A stretch of 64,000 nt of DNA from Theocolax elegans (taxonomy: Eukaryota > Arthropoda > Insecta > Hymenoptera > Cerocephalidae): positions 54,919,749 to 54,983,748 of the forward strand of contig CM047426.1 in the NCBI GenBank assembly GCA_026168455.1. Direction: 5' to 3'. A program made the translations under genes and the position numbers. Under the pieces are notes generated by a model, which was not told the DNA's origin, did not search any database, and was given only the letters and a program-made list of their open reading frames with translations. Below are positions 11,151 to 22,623 of the stretch, one piece after another; positions within the stretch are counted from its first letter, which is position 1, and each line of letters begins with the position of its first letter.

Positions 11151-11828
11151 ATATACCTCGGGTTGAGTATTCCCCGAGGTAGGCGAATCGCCGCGGCATC
11201 TGGCCGCGCCTGCAGATCACCGTCGAAGACGACGGGAAACCGGGCCGACTCCACGGGCCAGCAGACGTCGGGGCGCTGACTCACTCCAGGGCCAATGGAC
11301 AAGCCAGCCCGGTAAGTACCCGACGTCAGTCGGTATATATTTAGAGCGTGTTTTGTGTGTGTGCATGAATGTTTGTTCGGTAGCACACCGGTGCTACCGA
11401 AACCGATTGGGTATTGCGCGGGGCGAGCACGGGGGCAACCCTGCGTGCCGCGTATATACCACGCTACCGGGAGAACGCCCCGTTAATTATTGTCGGGCAC
11501 CTCAGCGTAAATAATTAAATAAATACTTATTTATTTTATTTTAATATAACGGTCGCGATATTATTTTGATTATAAACTAACCCGCAATCAACCTTCCGAT
11601 TCCCGATTTTCCCGCCACGTATGTCGGTATAGAGGAGATCGCCCTATCTCCGCTACCGTGTCCCGACGGGTTAACTTATTAACCCACGGCGACGACAAAG
11701 ACGCGTTCTTCGGGGCCGTCGTTCCTGTTTAAATTAATAAATAACTTGTGACTGGTATTAGGACGAAATACCACGTTAGAAGCGTCAGTGTGGTCATTGC
11801 GACGAACATAAATTTGTCCATTTCTTGA
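11151..11828. other. GC-richer segment of unknown origin
   Basis: This segment continues the spacer at 9212-9666 across the LTR B insertion site. It has CpG-rich stretches with short local inverted repeats (for example GGTAGCACACCGGTGCTACC near 11378-11397). No frame has recognisable motifs; the minus frame 11072-11386 crosses the LTR boundary. It could be an inserted LTR or the region between the two LINE reading frames. Confidence 0.35.
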
Positions 11829-12637
11829 TCAGACATGTTTATAATTTAATTCGCGAGCTCTATTTTTGGTTTGAACAAACAGATGATATATAGCTGGGGG
11901 CAACATATCATAAAGTCTAATTATTGGTCCATTATCAGAAGTTGATGAGTTTGAAACAATACTGTGGTCTAAAATATCATCATATTCACGCTTCACCTTT
12001 AAAACGTGCTCTTTGATGTTATAGGATTTAAATTTTACTACAAACGACATAAACTTTGGGGTAGTAGGGTGAAATGTAGAAGAGCTATTTAAGACCTGGC
12101 GCTTGGGTTCAAATTTGCGGAACAAACAATCAAATCTCTCGGAAGTAGAGTGCAATTGACTGGGATGCCTGACACCTTTAATTCAGATCCAAGTGGCATA
12201 GAACAAGTGGCTTTCATTTCCTCCAATTGGGCTTCAATTTTATCCATACGACAGGCATTTTCATCCATAAGAAATTTTAGAGAATCGAGCAGTTTAGTAA
12301 CTTCATTGTGGTTTTGTGATATTTGAGATAAAATCATTGTCATTTTATCCGAATTTGACATGCTCGACCAATCGTTTGGAATACCTTGAGTTTGGGATAG
12401 AGAGGGAGTTTGCTCTCTTCGAAGAATAGACGAAGATCCACCAAAACTTTGACGCCTACGATCGATGACATAAGAAGATCTGACACAACAATTTTCTACT
12501 GGTTTCTTCGCCGCGTATAATATAGAACAACCAGGATGAAAACATTTATCACAAATAATGCATTTACGAAAGTCGTTCGCAATATTCCTATTACATCTAG
12601 CACAGCGCGGCATTTGAGACCTTAGACATTTAAACAA
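11829..12637 (-). pseudogene. CR1/Jockey-type LINE ORF1 with N-terminal zinc finger, frameshifted
   Basis: The minus frame from 12637 begins with a Cys/His cluster (CARCN..., then CIICDKCFHPGC) of the PHD/RING-like type found at the N-terminus of ORF1 proteins in CR1-group LINEs. A predicted helical segment (EVTKLLDSLKFLMDENACRMDKIEAQLEEMK) follows. The frame breaks near 12100-12150 and resumes in another frame (11829-12155). That part carries FMSFVVKFKSYNIKEHVLKVKREY, typical of the nucleic-acid-binding C-terminal part. It ends at a stop near 11835. This is the partner of the ORF2 pieces at 3052-9211. The zinc cluster is visible; clade is inferred. Confidence 0.65.
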
Positions 12638-14622
12638 AGTTTATTGTAAAAAGGGAGACAAATGAAAAGATAAGAAGATTGTCAAACGTTATAAAAACTA
12701 GGATTCGCAATTGGATTTATAGATTTAAGATAGAACTGTAAAAACGTGATCAATTCATAATCAATTTAAAATGTCATTATAATGATTTAGATAATGCAAG
12801 TTAAACAATCAGTTTAATTACCTACAATAATTGGTTTAACATAGCCCGAGTGAAAGTACCTTTTGTGCAGCTTTCTATTACAATATTACGCTTAAAATTG
12901 ACGCATTTCGATCTCTGTGTGAAATTAAGTAGATGAAAGCAACTGATAGAGATAAAACTCGAAGTAGAAACAATAAGAAATAAAAATAAAAAGTACTAAA
13001 TTACACACATTTTACAATATGAATAGAACAGAATAATACGCATATTTGCGCCAGATATCTCGCAATATAAATTATCAAACTACAAGCATACTATAACATA
13101 ATGAATAAAGCATCAACGACAAGTAGTGAGTAGTCACTAGATTGATATCTGCATGCAGTTCAGTCACTCATACATTAATTAATAATCAAAGTTAGATGAA
13201 GTAACGCAAAGTAAAAAGGCACACTCGCAATAGCAATTTACATATAGATATAAAACTTTTCCAATTGGATAAACAATTTCTGTTGCAGAATTTTAAGACT
13301 TGCACAATACAATACTAAAACTACGTGTAATTTCGCGAGTTCATGTACAAGTTACAGTGTGTCACAGTAGTAATATAATAGAATAAAACAAATAAACTCT
13401 CTAATTTATGTAAAACAGCACATCAAAACTATGCTAACTAGATACATGTGTTTATAAATAGAAAAATTTAATTTAATTATGCCTTTAAAATAATAAGTTT
13501 AAATAAATAATGCTTAACATGCTAAAAAGCGCCTATAATGATTGTACAATGACATTATAAACTGATATGTAAAAATACAAGGAGGCACACAATTTGGGTA
13601 TACTGAAATAGGCATACGCACATTTATAAGCAGCGCACTGCATAGGGGCACACAATATGGTATGTAGAAGTGTAATGTACGTAAACGGATAAGTGAAAAG
13701 TCACCACACACACCAAAAACAAAAGTAAAATAAAGCACAGCAAGTCACTTCCTTTGATAAGATCTTCGAATAGTAACCATTATTAGAAACAGTTAACGAA
13801 GTTGGTGAGATACGGTGGAGGAACTAATTAGCCGATAGGCAAGATAATACAGAACGATGTAAAATAGTTACCGCGACTACAGTATTACCAGAAATAGTGT
13901 TCTCCTCGCATCAAGTAGCAGCCGTTACGGGAAGCCGTCCTCGATGTATCCGCACGGCCGCAAACACTCATTGTAGCGAGTCGAAGCTCAAGATCGTAAT
14001 ACGATCGCTATCATCCGTCATTTACCGGTGCGGATAACCTTGTTTGTGTGTGTTTGTGTGAGGAAAGCAGCATTTCGAGCGGTAACCCAGGAAATACTTC
14101 TCCATACCGCCAAGCAATGTGCACACCTTCGTAGCAGGTGCAGTGCATTCATTCCTTATTTCGTATGTGTGCTTTTTTTCTCGCACAGCAAACTGCCACA
14201 GCTCGTACGCAGCCGACCATTCGTATTATAAATTCACCGCGAATATATTCGGATGGCACCCAAAACCTTTTATTTATTATTATAAGGAATTATTACTATA
14301 TTTATCAATCGTTTATTTCGCCTTTGTCAGCGTGAACGTTTTAAAATATATATAGAAAACAATTTTGCATGGATAGCCATATCTTGATTGAGCTTGTTAG
14401 GAACTAGCAGATGACGGTTCCCTCTAGCTAAAAATTTAACTATACAATAATAGATCATTTTTAAGTGCATTGAAAATTATAATGCTGTAAAACTGATAAT
14501 TATAATTTTAGTAGGTGGATATGCATTACTTTAGCTATAATCTATTATAATTCAAAAATTGCAATTAAATTGCAATACAAATCAAAGTGATAATTGAAAA
14601 GTACAATACCGACTAACATTTC
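12638..14622. other. No gene recognised; possible LINE 5' region
   Basis: This is AT-rich DNA with many minus-strand short frames and no domain. The part from about 13740 to 14000 is less AT-rich and lies upstream of LINE ORF1 on the same strand, so it may be that element's 5' untranslated region; no 5' boundary or target duplication was found. Three overlapping plus frames at 14028-14355 share no recognisable feature. Confidence 0.35.
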
Positions 14623-14800
14623 GTTACCATAAAGAGTACGTGCAGTACACGTTACCATAAAGTGTACGTACAGTACATGTTTCATAAAGTGTATGTACAC
14701 TTCACGTTACTAAAAAGTATAGGTATATACAGTATACGTTACCATATAAAGTGTACGTACAGTACTCGTTACCATAAAGTATAAATACAGTAATACAGTA
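14623..14800. repeat. Minisatellite, about six units of 27-32 bp
   Basis: Degenerate units built on GTTACCATAAAGTGTACGTA followed by CAGTAC(A/T)C are repeated about six times in head-to-tail order. Unit lengths vary, and the last unit trails into ATACAGTAATACAGTA. No coding content. The short stretch 14801-14986 to the right is plain AT-rich DNA. Confidence 0.75.
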
Positions 14801-14986
14801 CAAATAAACTAAAATTTAAAAACTTATAGAAAGGTAAGATTTTATGATAATGTCATTATAATCAATCAAATGGTTACATATTTAATAAAATTATATACTT
14901 ATAAATTTTGCAGTAAACATTTACTTTTACAGTAATTTTATATTTTTTGTAGAATCAATTGTATAATTACTTTTACTAGGGTTGTG

Positions 14987-15427
14987 TTCTATAGCATATA
15001 TTTTTTTTTTTTATGTTATTTAACGTCGTTCTATTTATGCTGCCAGGGCTAATCAACGACGGAGGTGAACGGTGTGTCTGTAAACAAAGCACATGTAGTT
15101 GAAACAGTGGTGCTTGTGACCATCGGAAGATATCATCGGTCACTGTAATTAGTCTAATAATTACAGTTTCCTGTCCTCCTGATGGAAGCACCGCCATCCT
15201 CTTTACATCTTCGCGTCCCTAACGTTCCCTATAGTTCAGATGCCCGTGCCTCTCATGCACTGACAAGTGCACGAAACGCACGCGCACCTGAACTGGGAGT
15301 CGCGGTGTTCGAAAAATGCACATGAAAACATTTTCAAAGGTACACGTCTGGGATCGAACCCACGACCCTCGGTGTGAGAGTCGGGAGCTCTACCCATGAA
15401 CCACCGCGGCTCTTCTATAGCTTATAT
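14987..15427 (-). mobile_element. tRNA-derived SINE with poly(A) tail and target duplications
   Basis: On the minus strand the element starts near 15412 with a tRNA-like head: an A-box region GTGGTTCATGGGTAGAGC and a B-box GGGTTCGATCCCA at tRNA spacing (15340-15412). A body of about 340 bp follows, and the element ends in a run of A residues (T run at 15001-15012). The flanks match as a target duplication: TTCTATAGCATATAT at 14987-15001 and TTCTATAGCTTATAT at 15413-15427, one mismatch in 15. Such elements are transcribed by RNA polymerase III and moved by a LINE machinery in trans. The short frame 14976-15197 is not a gene. Confidence 0.85.
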
Positions 15428-16159
15428 CACATTAACGCTTATTAGCGCCATCTGTGGGCGACGAACTAAATATGTATTAGTATATAATACAGAGGGCGCC
15501 ACAGATGTTTTCTATTAACTTAATTTTATATAGGGTATCGATAAAATAGAATGCGTGGACCTGCACAACAATGTTTTGTCGGGTACGACATCCCCTTAAA
15601 GAATAACTGTAGATTTACTGCGTTGAATACATCATATTTAGATACGCCGTGTTTTGGTTGGATTTTTATTAACTAATTTTTGGATAGGGACAAATATCGA
15701 GCTTTCATAGCACTGCATCTAGCAGATAAAAAATTAGGTTTTAAATTTGGCTGGCATAGGAGGGGTGATTATTGTACTAAAGCCCGCGACGGAAATCCTT
15801 CGACAAAGTTTAAAAACTGGCCAATATAAACTATATTCTAACTATGTTATTAACAAAATATCGCAAGAAAGTCTTGCTGGGGGTGATGTTACTCTCAGTT
15901 CGAAAAAGTAAATGAAGTTAGAAGTTGGGTTACTGTGCTGGTTACTGTTAGCATCTTTCTACGTGTCGTCACGCGCGACCTATCGGGCACGACCGTCCCC
16001 ACCTCGACACGACTTCCGAGCGCAGAGTGTTCGTTGACTCTCGCCAGAGCTCAGACTGCCTTGATACCTAACGGACGTAGTCATCTTCAAGTAGTCTTCT
16101 TTATTTGAGATACGAAGTATATTTTATTTTGGACCGATATTAAGCGGACGCGTTTAATT
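15428..16159. other. No gene recognised
   Basis: A short imperfect inverted pair (GCGCCATCTGTGGG near 15449 and GGGCGCCACAGATG near 15494) lies just right of the SINE. The rest shows no frame with recognisable content. The part after 15940 is less AT-rich and may be the start of the LTR-like repeat that follows. Confidence 0.35.
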
Positions 16160-16650
16160 ACCGCTCCAGTCGAAACGCGAAGAGAGTACGCTAATAATAA
16201 ATAAATAATCGTACCACTTTATTTGGTTAAATTCGAATATCGAGTTATTTATTTCTTTTTCCAATCTTTCCTTATATACATATAAGCAAAGAGGTGCTAA
16301 TAAAAGGTATAACGTCGAGGTAACGTATTTAATCTGAAAGAAGCAACTGAATATACGTCTGAGCATTGGGGAAGGACCAGGCTCTCAAATCTCGGGAGGA
16401 ACAAGCTGCACGATACACCTAGGGTTTTGGCACTTCTACCTTCCTGTAATTCTCAATAAATGAAGCTTTGCCACACGCTGCTTAATTAAGCTCAACGGAG
16501 GGTCACCACGCCTATCAAACATCGAGAGTACGGGAGAAACGATTTAGTTGCTCCAGCCACGAGACATCCAATCCCATCTCAAACTTACGAACTGTGTAAA
16601 GGCCGAAGGATTGACCAGTACGTTACGCTGGAGAACTTAAGGCCCCGATT
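16160..16650. repeat. Dispersed repeat, copy 1 (LTR-like)
   Basis: The sequence from CGAAACGCGAAGAG to GATTGACCAGTACGTTAC recurs at 26577-27035 with scattered substitutions. It contains ATCTGAAAGAAGCAACTGAA, TACCTTCCTGTAATTCTCAATAAA and other shared blocks. The AATAAA signals and lack of coding capacity suggest an LTR fragment, but the ends are not defined here. The stretch 16650-17508 downstream shows no gene. Confidence 0.55.
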
Positions 16651-17508
16651 AACTCCAACTGTTCCCGATTACCTGACTAGGTAATGATGTTCCACGATGC
16701 GGCCAGAAATCACTTTGATTCCCGTGCCGAGTCCAAACTAACGCCCAAGATCGTCTGATCAGTATATATGCCGTAGAGGGCGGTATTTGTCGAGGAAAAC
16801 GGTAACCCTATAAACTAATCAATAAGTCTGATATTTTTGTTGATCGGCGAGATAGACTATCATGCCGGCTTAATTTATTTAATAAATAAACAATAAAAAT
16901 TTGCACCGTCGACTAAACTTGAGATCAGCGTAAAAATAACAAGGAAAAGCCTTCTATTTCCCGATTAATTAGCAACCTATCCGCGAACGATCGATTGCTT
17001 AATCCGTTGGTTACGTCATACATTGTGACTTTGTTCACGTAACATGTTGTTGCTACGCGAAGTGGCTCCCGCAAACTGCGGGCCTGTGTAAACGGGAGAG
17101 AGGAGAACGCTTCCTCGCCTCAACACTATTAATCCTCTATTGAATACAACAATTATACATCGCGCATCTTCAAACATTTGAGAACTCTTAGTCTCGATTC
17201 ACCCGAACACATGTGGTGTGTCGCTTATCTCTACTGTCGGTTGTTCGCGGCACTTTCTCACGTGTGCGCGCGCGTCACAATCCTTTTTTCTTTTCGCGTT
17301 GCTTACCTGATCGGTAGCTCGTTTACTGTTATGTACCTTATAAACAGTATTTGAGATGTCTGCCTATTTCGTCAAACTAAGCTCCACCTTTATCAACCCC
17401 AAATAAGAAAAAACACAATTATATATGTAAAATATTTAAAATGTAGAGTTACTATATGCAACATTTTATTTTATTATTTGTATTATTAATGTATTGTCGA
17501 AATATTAG

Positions 17509-17614
17509 GGACGCTGAGCTGCCAGTTTTCTTTGTAGCCAGTAGAGGACACCATGCTGATATAGGCGGTATAACTCCAGGATCGATGCCACCTTATTCAA
17601 TGTCTTTAATACAG
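17509..17614 (+). pseudogene. OPLAH: Orphan exon of 5-oxoprolinase
   Basis: The 106-nt segment translates to [20 protein letters not shown] followed by [10 protein letters not shown] and SLIQ. This is the highly conserved [15 protein letters not shown] core of the hydantoinase-B domain of ATP-dependent 5-oxoprolinase, which opens 5-oxoproline to glutamate in the gamma-glutamyl cycle. A splice acceptor (ATATTAG) immediately precedes it and a donor (ACAG|GTTAGA) follows, so it looks like a complete internal exon. I could not find neighbouring exons within several kilobases on either side. It is therefore either one exon of a gene with very long transposon-filled introns or a detached exon fragment. 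The open frame 17456-17743 runs through both splice sites and is not itself a gene. Confidence 0.75.
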
Positions 17615-18948
17615 GTTAGATTAATTTTATATAAACTACAATATTTTTATTTTTATGTCACTGTTTGGCAGCCCATACATTGCCACGCAATTAGTATTGA
17701 GAATTGGAATATGGGGACATGTAAAGCAATTGTGAAACCATAAGGGAAAGGGGATTGCTAAACATATGCTGACGCGCAAGGGAAATCGAAAAATCACTTA
17801 GATACTTGTTTAGGGAATGTTAAGAGAAAAGCTTTTTTTAGTCATACTTTATATCAATATGAATAAAATCCCTATTTAATGGCAGTATCCTTCGAGGGGT
17901 GGGATTTTTTCAGTTTTTCGCTTGTAGAATGAATATTTTGATCTCAGGATCATTTTATACAATTAGTTATTAACAATCAACAGCAACAGAATGAAGATTT
18001 TTTTATATTAAATTGGGCTCTGAACTCATCTTATCAGGAATTTGATTTAGATTTGGAAAATTTGAATTTGGATTTCGAAAGCGGATCCAATATGGCAGAC
18101 AAAATGTTTAAAAACATAACAGATCTTTACAAAAATTTGTATACAGGGGTTTTGAGGGTCGCTCATTGCGATTCTGCAAACAGATTTTATAAATTCAAAA
18201 TAGCGGATTCTGTAAGGCATCATATTTCTATAAAATATTTCCAAAATCAATTGTATCAGGTAAATTGATCTACTTATGAATTGGAGGATCTAATAAGAAT
18301 CTAAGCCTCAATCTTAAAAAATAAAAAACAGCGGATTTTTTACATTTACCAATCGAGTTCGATCATAACTTGTAATGTGACATTATGTATCAAAGCACGA
18401 ATAAATATTTTTCTGCAATGAGCAATTCGATCAAAACAAAGTTTATTAAAAAAAGAAACCACATCAATGACCATTGAATCCAAAAGCCTTGACACATAAA
18501 TTTTGGTATTGATCTGACATTTTATTAGAAATTTTGTTCACCCTATCAAATCTGTATTATAAACTTTGGAATTCGTATTGCAGATTCGCAATCAGCGATC
18601 CTTAAAACACCTGTACAAAAATATTGTATTGATCTACCGTGTTTTTAAAATTTGGTCCGCCATATTATATCCGCTTTTTTGATTTTTCAAAATCTGCTTA
18701 TCTATGGTAGCTGCTGTACAAAAATGTGCTCATCAAAGGGTTAATAAGTTAATAACATTCATGGGATCGGCATATACGTTCATATACTTTTATTGGCATA
18801 ATTTAAATTAAACAAAAAAAATTAAATTAAATTAAAAATTAAATGTTGGGTACAGTTAATTAATTTATCAATCATCAAAATAGTAGATAATATTATTAGT
18901 AAATTGTCGATAGTCAAGGGTCAATAATAAATAAATTCAATATTTACA
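17615..18948. other. No gene recognised
   Basis: This is AT-rich DNA. Opposing frames at 18047-18268 overlap each other and carry no known motif. If the 5-oxoprolinase exon belongs to a live gene this would be its intron. The segment from 18300 to 18700 has repeated phrases (AATCCGC, ATTTGGTCCGCCATAT) resembling decayed foldback elements. Confidence 0.35.
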
Positions 18949-19333
18949 ATTAATCTTGAAAACTTATATGCAATCTGATGGAGTCAAAGGAAAAAAATAT
19001 TAAAAAGACAGATTTTTTATAATAAGCAACGTTTTTAAATAACCGTTTGATGTTTCCCGTGTTTACTCTCGCTACATATATAAACACGACGATGTACACA
19101 AAATTTAACAGACCATTTGACGCATCGATAATCTGATTAAAGATTAAACAAAATCTTTTATTTTAGTGTATTTTCGTATGTGCGTTCTCAATTGTAATTT
19201 TGTTTTTTGTGTCCAATAAATGGCTTAAAGAGGTTGGCAGACCACGCCAACGAAACGTTGCTTATCATAAAAAAATCTGGCTTTTTAAGATTTTTTTCCT
19301 TTGTCAGATCGCATATAAGTTTTCAAGATTAAT
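18949..19333. mobile_element. MITE-like foldback element, about 85-bp inverted repeats
   Basis: The left arm from ATTAATCTTGAAAACTTATATG to GACAGATTTTTTATAATAAG (18949 to about 19030) is the imperfect inverse of the right arm ending CATATAAGTTTTCAAGATTAAT at 19333. The 385-bp element has no coding capacity. Its ends carry TAAT, but a target duplication could not be separated from the arms. It is a non-autonomous DNA transposon by structure; superfamily unknown. Confidence 0.7.
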
Positions 19334-19826
19334 ACCAGGGAGAGTGATTACGATATATACAATATTCTACAATTAATTTTTTAAAATTAATAATTAAATT
19401 TTACCTGCGTATTGAATTAACGATTATTTATTTAAAATATACCGGCAAGATATTGTTTACCGTACCATTTGACGAATTTGAGCAGCACGAATAAACAGTA
19501 TTGTAATTTTCGCCTCGGATTGGGCCGGCAAGATTCGGCTTAGCTTGGTTCGTCGTGGATACACGGGTGAAATCGGCTTACCATCCAAAAGATACGCGCG
19601 AATTACTCAGAGAATATAGAGTTATATCCGTCTTGGCAAGACTAGTGTTGTCTTTCCGGATCCCATGTTTTAGCATCGCCTATGCTTGTTTTATCGTTGT
19701 GTGCGTGCGTTTAATTTGTAGATCGGTCTTGCATTCGCGGTGTATATCTTGACACAAGAAATAGACCGATAGTCACGCAAACTCGGTATACAGATGACCG
19801 GACCGTTTGTCGTATACCGTAACGGC

Positions 19827-19857
<31 letters not shown>

Positions 19858-19880
19858 TTGATTTATTGATTGATTGATTT
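19334..19880. repeat. Unclassified DNA ending in (AG)n and (ATTG)n microsatellites
   Basis: An AG run occupies about 19831-19856, followed by TTGATT/TTGATTGATTG repeats to about 19880. The preceding 500 bp is mixed in composition and contains a short frame (19555-19752) without motifs. Confidence 0.5.
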
Positions 19881-20108
19881 ATTTGAGCCTTGAGGTATGA
19901 CCTTATTTGGCTCTAATGTAGTCACAGTATGCATATAACTATCTCATATATCTATGGTTTCATAGTGACGAGTCATAATGATTTTATCCTTAGTAACAAA
20001 CTTAGATATGTTAATTACAATTTCGATAAAATCATGCCCAACAATGATTGGAGAGTCAGATTTGACATATTTAAGTATGGTTGGATTTGAAACAACACAG
20101 AGATCTAT

Positions 20109-20640
20109 TCAAGTGTGAGAAAAAGGATCACGCCAGAGAACGTGATGAGTTGGTTCAGATGGGACTAAGAAGAAAGAGACATCATCGATAGCAGATTTGA
20201 TAAACTCAGATGAGGGGCAACTAATACTCACATTAATGTTAGAATCCCCCGTGATAGCTACATGATTATAAGAGGGGAATAGATCAGATAAGGTGTTGAA
20301 AAATGGGGTAGGGAGCACTGGGTCTACAATAAAGAACAGAAAACAATAGATAAGATGAACCAATTTATTTCTAATATTATACAATCCGGGGTATTATCAT
20401 AGTTAACATCAGAGTGATAAAGCGCTTTACAAATGTAGTCCTCGCGGATATATACACCTATACCGCCGCCCTCTTTATCTACCCTATCATGATGGTGAAA
20501 AGCATATCCATTTAAAAATATAAGTGGATCATGATCTACTGAAATTAAGAACGTTTTAGTCACAGCAAGAACATCATAATTCCTGTCGGTACAGTGCACC
20601 TCTAAGAGATTGAAATGTGTTTTTAGACGATTGACGTTGA
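20109..20640 (-). pseudogene. LINE endonuclease fragment
   Basis: Two overlapping minus-strand frames encode parts of an APE-type endonuclease. From about 20640 the order is a VNRLKTHF-like start, YDVLAVTKTFL (the usual SETWL position, changed here to TKTFL), EGGGIGVYIRED, and then, after a frame break near 20350, HVAITGDSNINV. The last block aligns with the GDFN block but reads GDSN. Both catalytic blocks are therefore altered, and the copy is truncated at both ends. It is related to, but not the same as, the LINE at 3052-12637. Confidence 0.7.
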
Positions 20641-21759
20641 TATGACCTTTATTGATAAAGCTTAACAGAGGTACAAGACTGACAGAATAAACCTCATTCA
20701 GTACTTAAACTCATATTAGCCGAGGAAGAGTAAATGAATTTCAGTATTTATTACTGAATGTCAGTGTCCGCACGGACAGGAAACAATTCAGATTTGTTAT
20801 ACTTACGCATGCAGACAACAAAATTACTAACTATAGGACGTGCGAAACCAAGTTCAGTAGAGGCTCTGCAGATCGAAGGAGCTGATAGATCGTAGTAGGC
20901 CAAACAGCAGAGACATAAATCTTGGCTTTGCCTCTAGTACCAAAAATAGTCTGAGCATCAAGATTTTTTAAAACAGAAGTCTTGGTGAGGCACGTGTCTC
21001 TTACTGTTGAAGAGGTGAATTTAAGCACTAATATATCGGAAGGTGAATACAGCGTAGAGCATAATCTTCAGCATAGATTAATGACGGAAACGCAAATGTG
21101 CAAGCAAGGCAAGAGAGAGCCGACACGTGATTATATTTTCTGTCAGTTTTCCACTGCCTCTACCGCTACAGCGAAGTATTTTAGCCTCAGTTGCCTACAA
21201 TGCCAAAGGAAAGAAATGAACAACGCGCAAAACTGGTGCAGAAAAATGTCTCCAGATAATGGTAACGAATTGCCTACATCTGCAACAAAATCCGCGCGGA
21301 ACCGTAATCGTTACAACAAAGCGGGACAACGTATATTGCATCTAGTATAATGGCCTGGGTATATAAAATCTAATTGTCCAGAATGTTTGGAAAATAAGAT
21401 GGGCCACTAGAGTAGGTCACTGTGAAAGTATCACAGGCTTTACCAGTGCATGGGACACAATCTCGCGAAATATTGCCCGTAGGAGTTACCGAGCAATTTC
21501 AGGAGACTTGTACTAGTGAGCCGAGATGAACTCACCGCTGAAACTAAGAGTTTTTCATGTTGGTGGTAGCAAATCGATCTCAGTGGTTATCGCGTAGGCG
21601 CATTATACGACTCATGGACGGCTTGCATTGCAATGAGTTCTTTCACAGTATTATTAAAACTCGAAGATTCTTGGAGGCCGACTATACAGCTTTCTGCCAG
21701 ACTCCTCCACTCCTCGAAAATGATGATGCTTGAAAATTGGCGAGCTGCAAGAGAAACGT
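20641..21759. other. No clear gene; possible decayed retroelement pol
   Basis: A plus frame at 20982-21350 (122 residues) and its overlapping minus frame at 20831-21028 have no recognisable domain. The region lies directly upstream of the decayed integrase at 21760 on the same strand and may be the remains of the same pol gene, but no reverse transcriptase motif can be read. Confidence 0.35.
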
Positions 21760-22260
21760 GAATAAGTTCTCTGTGAATACCATGACAAGCCTACCGCAAG
21801 TCACTTAGGACGTGCTAAAATGTACTAGAGAATTGCAAGGTATTATTTACTGGTCATCTCTTCCGAAGGATGTTTCCAAATTTGTACGTAAGTGTCCTGT
21901 TTTCTAACTGTGTAAAGTGCAGCAGCAAGCACCTGCTAAATTCATGGGCAAGCGAATAGTCACCAACTCTGAAAAATTATTGCCTGTGATATCATGGGTC
22001 CGTTTCTACGATTGATGCACATATATGAATATCTATTTATCTTCCAATTCCAAAAATCATTCCAAAAATCATTCCAGAAATTATCCATTATGACAATGAG
22101 ACTGAAAAGGAGAGGTGACGGTTTTGGATCATGAATCTTATCCAAACTTTAGGACTTGCAAACGTATTTTTCCCGCGTTGCGGCGACAGTTACTCGTCCG
22201 TTCTACCAAATCTGTTGAGTGTCAGTCTGAAACCGCTGCCTGGTTTTAGATAACAACCAG
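21760..22260 (+). pseudogene. Decayed Gypsy-like integrase
   Basis: Reading the plus strand in pieces gives an H2C2-like segment: GIIYWSSLPKDVSKFVRKCPVF followed by a stop and KVQQQ. In form this matches the Y.WP.M..DV..FV..C..C block that precedes the catalytic core of Gypsy integrases. Further on, SWVRFY resembles the start of the core, and LGLANVFFPR resembles the block ahead of the final catalytic glutamate. Stops and frameshifts are frequent. It lies about 360 bp upstream of the 5' LTR at 22624 and belongs to a different, older copy. Identification rests on block spacing and is tentative. Confidence 0.45.
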
Positions 22261-22623
22261 ATAAAAATTCAAGTGAAATCTAAAATTGACCGTGAAAGAA
22301 GGATATCGCGTCGAACACCTATCAATTTAAATATACGGGCTCGTAGGATCATGAAGGAATCGTACGTGGGAAAAATTCAATTAAACGAATAACGAATTAA
22401 ATTTAGATAATAAAAAGAATTCATTAGAAAAGAATTGAAAAGGATGATAAACAAAATAAATATATTTAACTGTAGCCGAGATCTACGGAAGAAACTACAA
22501 GTCGGTAAATGGCCGAATTTTAGTGATAGACGGGAAATATCGCGAACTAAATATAGACAGTCAACGAAACTGATGTAGCGCAATAGAATAGCTAATAAAA
22601 CACAAACGCGTGAAGTAGTGTTA

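Noticed and set aside
14623..14800. CRISPR-like regularly spaced repeats
   Set aside because: Units are degenerate, head-to-tail and without unique spacers; it is a eukaryotic minisatellite.
18047..18268. Opposing 67- and 71-residue frames
   Set aside because: They overlap almost fully on opposite strands and have no motif or splice context.
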